This document shows positions 15,625 to 23,550 of a stretch of DNA of 64,000 nucleotides, in pieces. The stretch spans positions 62,001 through 126,000 of the forward strand of contig CAMCUC010000001.1 of NCBI GenBank assembly GCA_945878875.1, in the 5' to 3' direction. The number at the start of each line of letters is the position of its first letter. Positions within the stretch are counted from its first letter, which is position 1. This DNA is from Rhizobium sp. Q54. GTDB lineage: Bacteria > Pseudomonadota > Alphaproteobacteria > Rhizobiales > Beijerinckiaceae. Made by a program: the position numbers and the translations under genes. The notes beneath the pieces are model-generated. The model made no database searches. It saw only the letters and a list, made by a program, of their open reading frames with translations, and was not told the DNA's origin.

Positions 15625-17376
15625 TTATTTGTGCTCGTGCCCGTGCGAATGGCTGTGTCCATGCGCGTGATCGTGAGAATGGCCGTGTGCATGGCCGTGG
15701 CTCGCGCCCTCTTCCTGCTCGCGATGGTGAATAATCTCTTTCGCACGCGGGCCGCGCGGGTCTTCATTGAAGACAAGCGACTTGATCGTGACTGGAACTG
15801 TGAACGAGGGCACGCGCACCTTGCCAAGGTCGATGTAATCAAAGTCCATCAGCATCACGCCGTCGATGACGAGGATCTCGCTGGCGACCCCGCAATCCTC
15901 GCGGATGACTGCTCCAAGCGTCTGCGCCACGTCGCCGTCGAGCATGACGTAAATCGGCTTTCCGGCGGCGATGCGATCAGCCAGCCCCTCGACCACGCCT
16001 TTCGCAAAGCCAAGCACGCGATCATAGGCGGGCGGGCCGCTCCAGCGCAGAGCCAGCGCGATTTCCGACTCTGCGTCCTCGACCTCAAACGCCTTGCGAT
16101 GGCTGCGGATCGCGGCGCCAAGCGCCTTGGCGTCCACCTCATCTCCAGCCTCAAACGGAGGCTGAAGCACTTGCAGGTTACGACGCGGCAACAGCGCGCC
16201 AGGGTTTGAAATATAGCTGGTGTTGCCCGACAGCTGCACGCTGTATTCGGACGCGCCCAACGCCGTGGCGCGGATGCATTCGCGCGCGGGCAGAAGCGCC
16301 CACGGGAAGCGGCCAGCCGCCACTTTGCGAGCAATCGCGGCGCCCAGACGCTTGCCCATGTCGCCAAAATCGCGCGGCTCGCGGTCGTAGACATATTCGG
16401 CGACGCCGCCCGAAAACATCATGCCGCCGAGATCGCCAAAATCCATCAGCGGATCGGTGAGGTAGAGATGCTCGACGTCGTGCGGAATCGGGCGCGTCAC
16501 CAGCGCATTCACCAGCGTTTCGGCCATACCGTCGGCCACCTTGTCGAGATCGGCCTCCGAAACAGAATCGCCAAGGCGCCAGTCAAAACCGGCGCGCCGC
16601 GCATGGGTTCGGCCAGCCGGATCAAGCCGCACGATCTTGCCGCCTTCCGTTACCTGCAGACGCCCGCCAATGTGCACGGCGGCTGTGGCGATGACTTTGC
16701 CGCCCTCGATCAGGCCGAGCTTGGTGGTGCCGCCGCCAATGTCGACGTTGAGCACGCGCCGCCCTGTATCGAGCGAGGCTTGAGCGGCGCCGGAACCGTA
16801 AGCGGCCAGCATGGATTCCATGTGGTGGCCTGCGGTGGCGCAAACGAAATCGCCTCCAGCTTCGGCAACCAGCGCCGAGATGGATTGCGCGTTCTCGCGT
16901 CGCAACGCCTCGCCGGTGAGAATCACGGCGCCGGTGTCCACGTCTTCCTTGTTAAGGCCAGCCTCGCGGTAAGCGTCGGCGATGATGGCGCGCAGCTTCT
17001 CGTCGTCGATCCGCGTTTCGCTGGAATAGGGCGTGAGCGAGACCGGAGACAGATAGAGCTGATCGCGCGAGACGACGTAATAGCGGCTGGTGAGGTCTTC
17101 CGAGAGACGGCGTAGATGGATTTTCGAGAAAATGATCTGCGTGCCCGATGAGCCGATGTCGATGCCAACGCTCTTGAGCGTGACATTATCCTGCTGCCAG
17201 AGCGGATTGTCCTCAATCGGGCCGTCGTACTGAAACTCGTCGTGCTCGTGATCAGCGTCTTCGTCATGCTCGTGAAAAAGCACCTGGCCGGCGTGCTCGG
17301 TCATGGTGTGGGCGGCGACGGCCTTGATGGCGTCCTCGATTTTTGTTCCCGATTTCTTGTCGTTATCGCTGGCCAT
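15625..17376 (-). CDS. EutA-family ATPase 1 with His-rich C-terminal tail
   Basis: A 583-residue ASKHA-fold protein homologous over its length to EutA (about 467 aa), the reactivating factor of adenosylcobalamin-dependent ethanolamine ammonia-lyase. Phosphate-1 is GIDIGSSGT (71-79), phosphate-2 is VDIGGGTTKLGLIEGG, the adenosine loop is MMFSGGVAEYVY, and the family end block is VPVTIKSLVF. It differs by a 60-residue acidic/His N-terminal extension (HEHDEDADHEHDE) and a tail with about 12 His (HGHAHGHSHDHAHGHSHSHGHEHK), as in HypB- or UreE-type metallochaperones. No eutB or eutC is in the window; the downstream gene is bicupin 1. Inference: ATP-driven metal insertion or reactivation of the cupin. 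AAGGGCG precedes the ATG. Confidence 0.85.
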   Translation of the reverse strand: MASDNDKKSGTKIEDAIKAVAAHTMTEHAGQVLFHEHDEDADHEHDEFQYDGPIEDNPLWQQDNVTLKSVGIDIGSSGTQIIFSKIHLRRLSEDLTSRYYVVSRDQLYLSPVSLTPYSSETRIDDEKLRAIIADAYREAGLNKEDVDTGAVILTGEALRRENAQSISALVAEAGGDFVCATAGHHMESMLAAYGSGAAQASLDTGRRVLNVDIGGGTTKLGLIEGGKVIATAAVHIGGRLQVTEGGKIVRLDPAGRTHARRAGFDWRLGDSVSEADLDKVADGMAETLVNALVTRPIPHDVEHLYLTDPLMDFGDLGGMMFSGGVAEYVYDREPRDFGDMGKRLGAAIARKVAAGRFPWALLPARECIRATALGASEYSVQLSGNTSYISNPGALLPRRNLQVLQPPFEAGDEVDAKALGAAIRSHRKAFEVEDAESEIALALRWSGPPAYDRVLGFAKGVVEGLADRIAAGKPIYVMLDGDVAQTLGAVIREDCGVASEILVIDGVMLMDFDYIDLGKVRVPSFTVPVTIKSLVFNEDPRGPRAKEIIHHREQEEGASHGHAHGHSHDHAHGHSHSHGHEHK

Positions 17377-17480
17377 TATTCGCCCTTCTGTCGTTCAAGC
17401 GCTGTCGTCCCGTTGCGTCGGCGTTCCGGCATGTGAATGCGGCGCGACGCTTGGCTTCCACGTCGCCCACCATCCGCGCG

Positions 17481-17542
17481 CTGTCAACTGTTTGGCGCAG
17501 ATTCCTGCTCTCTCAAGTTTTCCTGCGCTCTCAAGTTGACAG
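17481..17542. promoter_or_regulatory. Divergent control region with inverted CTGTCAACT/AGTTGACAG
   Basis: The 262-bp gap between EutA-like 1 and bicupin 2 holds CTGTCAACT (17481-17489) and its exact inverse AGTTGACAG (17534-17542), each embedding a perfect TTGACA -35 hexamer facing outward. Between them CTCTCAAGTT occurs twice as a direct repeat. Candidate -10 boxes are weak. A partial match to the 10813 palindrome (TGCGTCGGCGTTCCGGCA) lies at 17414-17431. Confidence 0.45.
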
Positions 17543-17638
17543 GGCACGGCCTTTGGCTGATTTACCAAGGCAAGCGCCGTCTGGCGCCGTAAGGAACACG
17601 CAGGCGTCAAGCCGCGACCGCCCCACATGGAGGATACA

Positions 17639-18868
17639 ATGCCGCACGACGCAAAGGACGGAGTCCACTGGCACGAGCCCGCTGGCACGAAAAAGGCCGG
17701 CTTCGGCGAGTTCAAGAAGCAGCCGACGCCCTATGACGCCTGGATGGAATCGGAAGGCCTGCCGGTTTTCCGCGACATCGGCATCTCCAACGTCGCCAAT
17801 CTGCCGCTCGTTCCGTGGAAGCGCACGGGCGGGCGCGGCCATTTCATCCAGCTCATCGGCACCGAGACCAAATGGGGCTGCTATGTGGTGGAAGTGCCCG
17901 GCGCCGGCGCCCTGCACCCTGAAAAGCACATGTACGAGGAAATCTACCTCGTCGTGGAAGGCCGCGGCACGACGGAAGTCTGGCAGGAAGGCGACACGAA
18001 GAAGCACGTGTTTGAATGGCAGAAGGGCTCGATGTTCTCGATCCCGATGAACGCATGGCACCGCATCGTCAATGCTACGTCAAGCCCAAGCCTGCTGCTG
18101 GCCGGCACGACCGCGCCCAACGTGATGAACATGATCAACAACCCGGAAGCGGTGATGAACAACCCGTTCGTCTTCCGCGACCGCTTCAGCGGCGCCGACG
18201 ATTTCTTCAAGCCCAACGACGAGATCGAGCCCGATCCGGTGCGCGGCCTGGCCATGCGCAAGACGAACTTCATCCCCGACGTCGTCAATTGCGACCTGCC
18301 GCTCGATAACCGCCGTTCGGTCGGCTATCGCCGCGTCGAGCCGTTCATGACCAACAACCAGTTCTATTACTGGGTCGCCCAGCACGAGAACGGCCGCTAT
18401 TCGAAAGCGCATGCGCACACGTCCGCCGCCGTGCTCGTCTGCCTCAAGGGCAAGGGCTACACCTATTCGTGGCCCGAGCATTGTGGCCCGACGCCCTGGA
18501 AAGACGGCTTTGGCGATCAGGTCCGCCGTCTTGATTACGGCCCGTATGGCATCGTCAGCGCAGCCCCCGGCGGCGCCCGCTGGTATCACCAGCACTTCAG
18601 CGTCTCCAACGACGACTTCCGTTTGTCGGCGTGGTTTGGTCCCCACAACCCGGGCCGCGACCCCGGCGCGCCTGGCCAGAAGCACACCGATTACACCGCC
18701 ATCGACCTCGACAAGGGCGGCACCGCCATCCCCTATTGGATGGAAGATCCGTTCCTGCGCGAGGAGTTCGAGGCCACGTTGAAGAAGAACAACGTGCCCT
18801 GCCGCATGGACCCCGCCTGGTACGTGCCGCCGAACGCCAACGACGAAAAGCGCGACACTGTGGTGTGA
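17639..18868 (+). CDS. Bicupin protein 2 (rightward cupin/EutA-like module)
   Basis: The start is the ATG at 17639, five bases after GGAGG, giving 409 residues; the ORF track starts four codons earlier, inside that ribosome site. It is a paralogue of bicupin 1. The N-terminal cupin (about 85-160) retains H93, H97, E100/E101 and H141 (LHPEKHMYEEIYLVVEGRG, AWHRIVN). The C-terminal cupin (about 250-325) has KAHAH (H258, H260) and WYHQHF (H317, H319). Both domains could hold metal, unlike bicupin 1. The shared block TNFIPDVVN is present. It could be a ring-cleaving or hydroxylating dioxygenase, isomerase or metal-binding partner; substrate unknown. A strong terminator follows, then EutA-like gene 2. 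Confidence 0.8.
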   Translation: MPHDAKDGVHWHEPAGTKKAGFGEFKKQPTPYDAWMESEGLPVFRDIGISNVANLPLVPWKRTGGRGHFIQLIGTETKWGCYVVEVPGAGALHPEKHMYEEIYLVVEGRGTTEVWQEGDTKKHVFEWQKGSMFSIPMNAWHRIVNATSSPSLLLAGTTAPNVMNMINNPEAVMNNPFVFRDRFSGADDFFKPNDEIEPDPVRGLAMRKTNFIPDVVNCDLPLDNRRSVGYRRVEPFMTNNQFYYWVAQHENGRYSKAHAHTSAAVLVCLKGKGYTYSWPEHCGPTPWKDGFGDQVRRLDYGPYGIVSAAPGGARWYHQHFSVSNDDFRLSAWFGPHNPGRDPGAPGQKHTDYTAIDLDKGGTAIPYWMEDPFLREEFEATLKKNNVPCRMDPAWYVPPNANDEKRDTVV

Positions 18869-18874
18869 TGAGTC

Positions 18875-18906
18875 AGCCCCTCTCCGTTCGCGGAGAGGGG
18901 CTTTTT
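18875..18906 (+). terminator. Intrinsic terminator between bicupin 2 and EutA-like 2
   Basis: AGCCCCTCTCC-GTTCGC-GGAGAGGGGCT is an 11-bp perfect stem followed by TTTTTATT. It lies 6 bases after the bicupin 2 stop and 30 bases before the ATG of the next gene, so it should reduce the ATPase message relative to the cupin message. Confidence 0.85.
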
Positions 18907-18935
18907 ATTAAATTGCAAAAAACGTCGGGGACGAG

Positions 18936-20456
18936 ATGAACGATTCAGCGGAACAGGGCGGGCGCGTCTTCTTTTCAAACGTGCGGCGCAGCCTTGAAGA
19001 GGAAGACGAGATCAATCTGGTGAGCGTGGGCGTCGATATCGGCTCGTCCACCTCGCACCTCGTCTTCTCGCGCCTGCTGCTGGAGCGCCTCGACAATCGC
19101 TATGTCGTGAGCAAGCGCGAAGTCTTCCATGAATCCGACGTGCTGCTGACGCCCTACGCCGACGACATGAGCATCGACGCCAAAAAGCTCGGCGCCTTCA
19201 TCGACCTGCAATACGAGGCCGCGGGCATCGATCCCGCCTCCATCGACACCGGCGCGCTGATCCTGACCGGGGTCGCCGTGCGCCGCTCCAACGCGCGCGC
19301 CATCGGCGATCTGTTTGCCGCGCAAGCTGGCAAGTTCGTCTCGGTCTCGGCTGGCGACGGCCTTGAGACGACGCTGGCCGCTTTTGGCTCGGGCGCCGCC
19401 GCGCGCTCGATCCGCGACGCCTCGCGCGTTATGAACATCGACATCGGCGGCGGCACGTCCAAGATCGCCGTGTGCGAGCGTGGCGAAGTGGTGGATATGA
19501 CCGCCATCGACATTGGCGCCCGCATCATCTCGTTCGATCACGAAGGGCGCATCACTCGGCTTGAGGAAGCCGGGCGCAGCTTTGCAAAAGAATGCGGAAT
19601 GGATCTGGAGCTGGGCTCGATCATCAGCGAAGACCAACGCGCCGCTATGGTGGAAGCTATGGCGAACCGCCTGTTCGAGACGATCTCACAAAAGACGCTC
19701 GGGCCCCAAACAGCCGGACTGCTGCGGCTGGAGCCGTTGAAGAATGCGCGCAAGCCTGATTCCGTGACCTTCTCGGGCGGCGTGTCGGAATATGTTTACG
19801 GCTTGCAAACAAAGGGGTTTGGCGATCTGGGTCCGCGTCTGGCCAAAGCTATGCGCACGCGGATTGAAACTTGGGGCGCGCCAATCGAGAAGCCCGATCA
19901 GGGCATTCGCGCTACCGTTGTGGGCGCCTCGCAATACACCATTCAGGTCAGCGGCTCGACGGTGTATGTGGCGCCGCTCGATATCCTGCCGCTGCGCAAC
20001 GTCCCGGTGGTGGCGCCCGATCTGCCGCTCTCCGACGAAACGCTGGACGTGGAAGCGATTGCGCAAGCCATCCGCGCGGCGCTGCGCCGTCTTGATTTGC
20101 ATGAGGGCTTGCAGGCCGTGGCACTGTGCTATCGCTGGGGCGGCTCTGCCATGTATCGCCGCCTCGACGATCTGTGCAAAGGCGTCATGCTGGGCCTGTC
20201 TACGCATCTGGCGAACGGCTTCCCGCTCATTCTGGTTGGCGACGGCGATATCGGCGGGCTTGTGGGCATTCATCTGCGCGAGGAAAGCAAGCTCACAAAT
20301 CCTGTCGTCTCGATTGACGGCATCGTGCTGAAGGAGTTCGACTTCATCGACATCGGCGCAATGCTTGAAACATCGGGCGCCGTGCCGGTCGTCATCAAGT
20401 CGCTGGTGTTCCCCACGAGTGCGGCGCTTGGCCGGGTCGAGGCGACGACGATCTAG
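18936..20456 (+). CDS. EutA-family ATPase 2
   Basis: A 506-residue full-length EutA homologue: phosphate-1 VGVDIGSSTSHLVFSR (31-46), phosphate-2 MNIDIGGGTSKIAVCE, adenosine loop VTFSGGVSEYVYG, and C-terminal FDFIDIGAMLETSGAVPVVIKSLVFPTSAA, which matches the end of EutA proteins. It lacks the His-rich tail and the long acidic N-terminus of paralogue 1. It lies 67 bases after bicupin 2, across an intrinsic terminator, so it is expressed by readthrough or from its own promoter. EutA normally swaps damaged cobalamin on ethanolamine ammonia-lyase using ATP; with no such enzyme here the client is probably something else, the cupins being the obvious candidates. Confidence 0.85.
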   Translation: MNDSAEQGGRVFFSNVRRSLEEEDEINLVSVGVDIGSSTSHLVFSRLLLERLDNRYVVSKREVFHESDVLLTPYADDMSIDAKKLGAFIDLQYEAAGIDPASIDTGALILTGVAVRRSNARAIGDLFAAQAGKFVSVSAGDGLETTLAAFGSGAAARSIRDASRVMNIDIGGGTSKIAVCERGEVVDMTAIDIGARIISFDHEGRITRLEEAGRSFAKECGMDLELGSIISEDQRAAMVEAMANRLFETISQKTLGPQTAGLLRLEPLKNARKPDSVTFSGGVSEYVYGLQTKGFGDLGPRLAKAMRTRIETWGAPIEKPDQGIRATVVGASQYTIQVSGSTVYVAPLDILPLRNVPVVAPDLPLSDETLDVEAIAQAIRAALRRLDLHEGLQAVALCYRWGGSAMYRRLDDLCKGVMLGLSTHLANGFPLILVGDGDIGGLVGIHLREESKLTNPVVSIDGIVLKEFDFIDIGAMLETSGAVPVVIKSLVFPTSAALGRVEATTI

Positions 20457-20473
20457 CCGACAGGAAATCCTCC

Positions 20474-21445
20474 ATGAGCGCTGACGAGAGCAAGACGCCG
20501 GGCACGAGCCCGCTTTACCCGGCGCTTGAGCCCTTCGCCACCGGCATGCTGGACGTTGGCGACGGTCACCAGATTTATTGGGAGGCGAGCGGCAACCGCC
20601 AAGGGCGCCCCGCTCTCTTCCTGCATGGGGGACCGGGCGGCGGCTGCAATCGCGATCATAGCCGGCTGTTCAATCCGCAGACGTATATGATCGTTCTGTT
20701 CGACCAGCGCGGATGCGGGCGCTCAACGCCCCATTGCGAGCTTCAGGCCAACACCACACAGCATCTGATCGACGACATCGAGCGTCTGCGCGCCATGCTG
20801 CAGGTGCGCGACTGGCTGGTGCTCGGCGGCTCGTGGGGCGCAGCGCTGGCGCTGGCCTATGGACAGGCCCACCCCGGGCGCGTGCGCGGGCTGATCCTGC
20901 GCGGCGTGTTCGCAGCGCGGCGCTGCGAGATTGACTGGCTCTATGCGGAAGGGGGCGCCTCGGCATTGTTTCCCGACGCATGGGAGCGGTTCGCGCACGC
21001 AATTCCCCTTGCCGAGCGCGATGATCTGGTGGCCGCCTATCATCGCCGCCTGATCGGCCCCGACATCGCAGCCCGCATGGAGGCGGCGCGCATATGGTGC
21101 GCATGGGAGGGCGAATTACTGACGCTGCGCCCGCGTTGGCGCCGCAGCGGCTCAGCCAGTCCCGGAGAGATCGCGCTGGCGCGCATCGAGGCGCATTATT
21201 TCGTCAACGACAGCTTTATGGAAGAGGGCCAATTGCTCGCCAATATGGAAGCGATTGCGCACACGCCCGGTATTATCATTCAGGGCCGCTATGATGTGGT
21301 GACGCCTGCACGCACCGCCCACGCTTTGCACAAGCTCTGGCCCCCCTCGCAATTGCGCATCGTGCCGGACGCTGGCCATGCGACCAGCGAGCCCGGCATT
21401 TGCGCCGCGCTTGTGCTGGCGACGGATGAGATGCGCACGGTTTGA
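20474..21445 (+). CDS. pip: Prolyl aminopeptidase (proline iminopeptidase, family S33)
   Basis: A 323-residue alpha/beta hydrolase. The oxyanion block is HGGPGGGCNRDHSRLFNP, followed by FDQRGCGRSTPH. The nucleophile Ser120 lies in VLGGSWGAALALAYG, the acid in QGRYDVVTPA, and the His in PDAGHATSEPG. These are the S33 prolyl aminopeptidase signatures; it removes N-terminal proline from peptides in the cytosol. It follows EutA-like 2 by 17 bases on the same strand, possibly by readthrough, and is convergent with the next operon. Confidence 0.92.
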   Translation: MSADESKTPGTSPLYPALEPFATGMLDVGDGHQIYWEASGNRQGRPALFLHGGPGGGCNRDHSRLFNPQTYMIVLFDQRGCGRSTPHCELQANTTQHLIDDIERLRAMLQVRDWLVLGGSWGAALALAYGQAHPGRVRGLILRGVFAARRCEIDWLYAEGGASALFPDAWERFAHAIPLAERDDLVAAYHRRLIGPDIAARMEAARIWCAWEGELLTLRPRWRRSGSASPGEIALARIEAHYFVNDSFMEEGQLLANMEAIAHTPGIIIQGRYDVVTPARTAHALHKLWPPSQLRIVPDAGHATSEPGICAALVLATDEMRTV

Positions 21446-21462
21446 TTCTGGCCGATGACGCC

Positions 21463-23550
21463 CTACGCACGCCGCCGTCTGCTCTCCCACAACCAGCCCG
21501 CCAGCACGCTGCCCATCAGCGCGAGCAGGCCCAGAAATCCTGCAGCCAAGGGCGCAACGCCAACGCCCGTCACCACGCTGGCGCCGGTGCGTTTGATCCC
21601 GACATAATCCGACCCGCCATAGGACACGCTGTCGCGCATGGCGACCAGACGCGGCAACGCAATCGCCTCGCCCTCGCCTGCCGATATGCGCCGCACGGTT
21701 CCCCCCGTGGCTTCCGCCAGCGGCCTCAATTGCTCCAGCGTTGAGACGACTTCGCGAAATTCGCGCGGGTTCTCGACGCCCACGTTGACAAGCGCTGTGC
21801 GTTCGCCGTCGCTGATCGTGTAAAGCCCCAATTCCTCGACGCGCAGACTGGCGCGCGAGAGGCCGGGCTCGCCGGGCGCGAGCGCTACGTTTTGTTGCGC
21901 GCCCGAGGGGCTGCGCAGGCTGATCGTCGGCGTCTCAAGTTTCAGGCTCTGGCGCTCAATCGAAATCTCCTGGCCGCGTGCGGTTGCGCGCAAAGCTTCT
22001 TCTTCTAGCTCAGGCTCTTTCATCAGCCAGTGAGCGACGCGGCGCAGCATTTCGAGGTGTGGCCCGCCCCCCTGAAAATTGCGTGCCCACAGCCACATCT
22101 GGTCGGTCAGCATCAGGGTGACGCGGCCCTTCTCCTCGCGCGAAAGCACGATCAGCGGATTGTTGTCCACGCCGCTCATCACAGGATGTCCGCGCGTGAG
22201 TTCAGCGCCGACCTGCCGGAACCATTCGCTCCAGGCGGGCGGTTCCTGATCGGCGCCGGGCAGGCCGCGCGTGACCGGGTGACGCTGGCCGATGTCGCTT
22301 ACTCTGGCGCGAAACGGGCGCTCGATAATGCGCCCGTCGGGACGTGCGGGCGCGATCTTGCCAAGCGGCGAATAGAACAGGCCGTCGGGGCCGGAATAAT
22401 CAGGACCGGCTGCAATCAGCAGCGCGCCGCCTTCGCGCACATAGCGCACGATGTTTTCAAAATAGATCGGCGGCAGAATGGTCTGGTTTGAATAGCGGTC
22501 AAATATAATCAGATCGAATTCGCGGATCTTACGCCCGAACAGATCAGCGGTGGGAAACGCGATCAACGAGAGTTCGCTGATCGGCGTGCCGTCCTGCTTT
22601 TCCGGAGGGCGCAAAATCGTAAAATGCACCAGATCGACGTTGGCGTCGGCTTTGAGCAAATTGCGCCATGTGCGCTCGCCCGAATGAGGCTCGCCGGAAA
22701 CGAGCAGCACTCTCAGCTTGTCGCGGATACCCTCGATTGTGGCCACCGCCTTGTTGTTGATGGGCGTGAGTTCGCCCTCCAGCGCAGGGGTTTCCAGCTC
22801 GATGACGTTTGGCCCGCCATGCTCGATGCGAACCGCCACGCGCACCAGAGCGCCTGAGCGCGTGCGCATGCGCGTCACAGGCGCGCCGTCGCGCCGCACG
22901 ATGAGATCAATGGGCTCGTTGCGCTCTGCCGTGTCATGCACCCGCACCACAATCGTCTGATCCTTGCCCACGAGTCCGAAACGCGGTGCCTCGATCAGCT
23001 CGATGCGCCGGTCGCGTTCGCCCGTGCGCCCGGTGATGAACGCATGCACGGGCGCCTTGAATCCAAGCTCCGCAACGCGCGCAGGCACATCATGAACCAC
23101 GCCGTCAGTAAGGAGAATGGCGCCGCCGACGCGCTCCGGCGGCACGTCGGCCAGCGCATTGGCGAGCGCGCCAAACAGGCGCGTGCCGTCGGCCTGCGCA
23201 TCGTTGGCGCCCGCCTCGACAATGCGCGTTTCAATATCGCCCAGCGCGCCAAGGGCTTTTTCAACCTGCGCGCGGGCGCCGTCAGTCTGCGCGCCGCGCT
23301 CGCCAATCGTCTGGCTGCCGCTGCGGTCAAGGACGATGGCCACCACGTCCTTCAGCGGCTGGCGGTCTTCGCGCACCAACGCAGGGTCTGCGAGCGCGAA
23401 CAAGATCAGCGCCAGCCCGAGAGCGCGCAGCCATGCGCCGCGCGCGCGCGTCCAAAAGCTCAGCGCCACAACGATAAAAGCGCCAATGGCCAGCAGGATC
23501 AGCAACGGAATCGGCAGCAGCGGCGAGAGCGCGATGTTGAACTGGGTCAT
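21463..23550 (-). CDS. Large membrane protein with vWA/glutamine-amidotransferase-like region
   Basis: A 695-residue protein. N-terminal hydrophobic segments (LLPIPLLILLAIGAFIVVALSFW and LRALGLALILFALADPALV) precede a vWA-like region with a MIDAS-type DRSGSQ. The middle has a class-I-glutamine-amidotransferase-like fold (FDLIIFDRYSN, VREGGALLIAAGPDYSGP). One C-terminal helix (VAPLAAGFLGLLALMGSVLAGWLWE) ends in a basic tail. It is the last gene of the leftward MoxR-DUF58-BatA/DUF4159 operon and abuts the upstream stop. Role unknown; the set resembles bacterial vWA/MoxR chaperone systems. Confidence 0.75.
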   Translation of the reverse strand: MTQFNIALSPLLPIPLLILLAIGAFIVVALSFWTRARGAWLRALGLALILFALADPALVREDRQPLKDVVAIVLDRSGSQTIGERGAQTDGARAQVEKALGALGDIETRIVEAGANDAQADGTRLFGALANALADVPPERVGGAILLTDGVVHDVPARVAELGFKAPVHAFITGRTGERDRRIELIEAPRFGLVGKDQTIVVRVHDTAERNEPIDLIVRRDGAPVTRMRTRSGALVRVAVRIEHGGPNVIELETPALEGELTPINNKAVATIEGIRDKLRVLLVSGEPHSGERTWRNLLKADANVDLVHFTILRPPEKQDGTPISELSLIAFPTADLFGRKIREFDLIIFDRYSNQTILPPIYFENIVRYVREGGALLIAAGPDYSGPDGLFYSPLGKIAPARPDGRIIERPFRARVSDIGQRHPVTRGLPGADQEPPAWSEWFRQVGAELTRGHPVMSGVDNNPLIVLSREEKGRVTLMLTDQMWLWARNFQGGGPHLEMLRRVAHWLMKEPELEEEALRATARGQEISIERQSLKLETPTISLRSPSGAQQNVALAPGEPGLSRASLRVEELGLYTISDGERTALVNVGVENPREFREVVSTLEQLRPLAEATGGTVRRISAGEGEAIALPRLVAMRDSVSYGGSDYVGIKRTGASVVTGVGVAPLAAGFLGLLALMGSVLAGWLWESRRRRA

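Noticed and set aside
15625-20456. A true ethanolamine-utilisation (eut) operon
   Set aside because: Only EutA-family ATPases are present; no EutB, EutC, EutD, EutE or shell-protein genes are visible.
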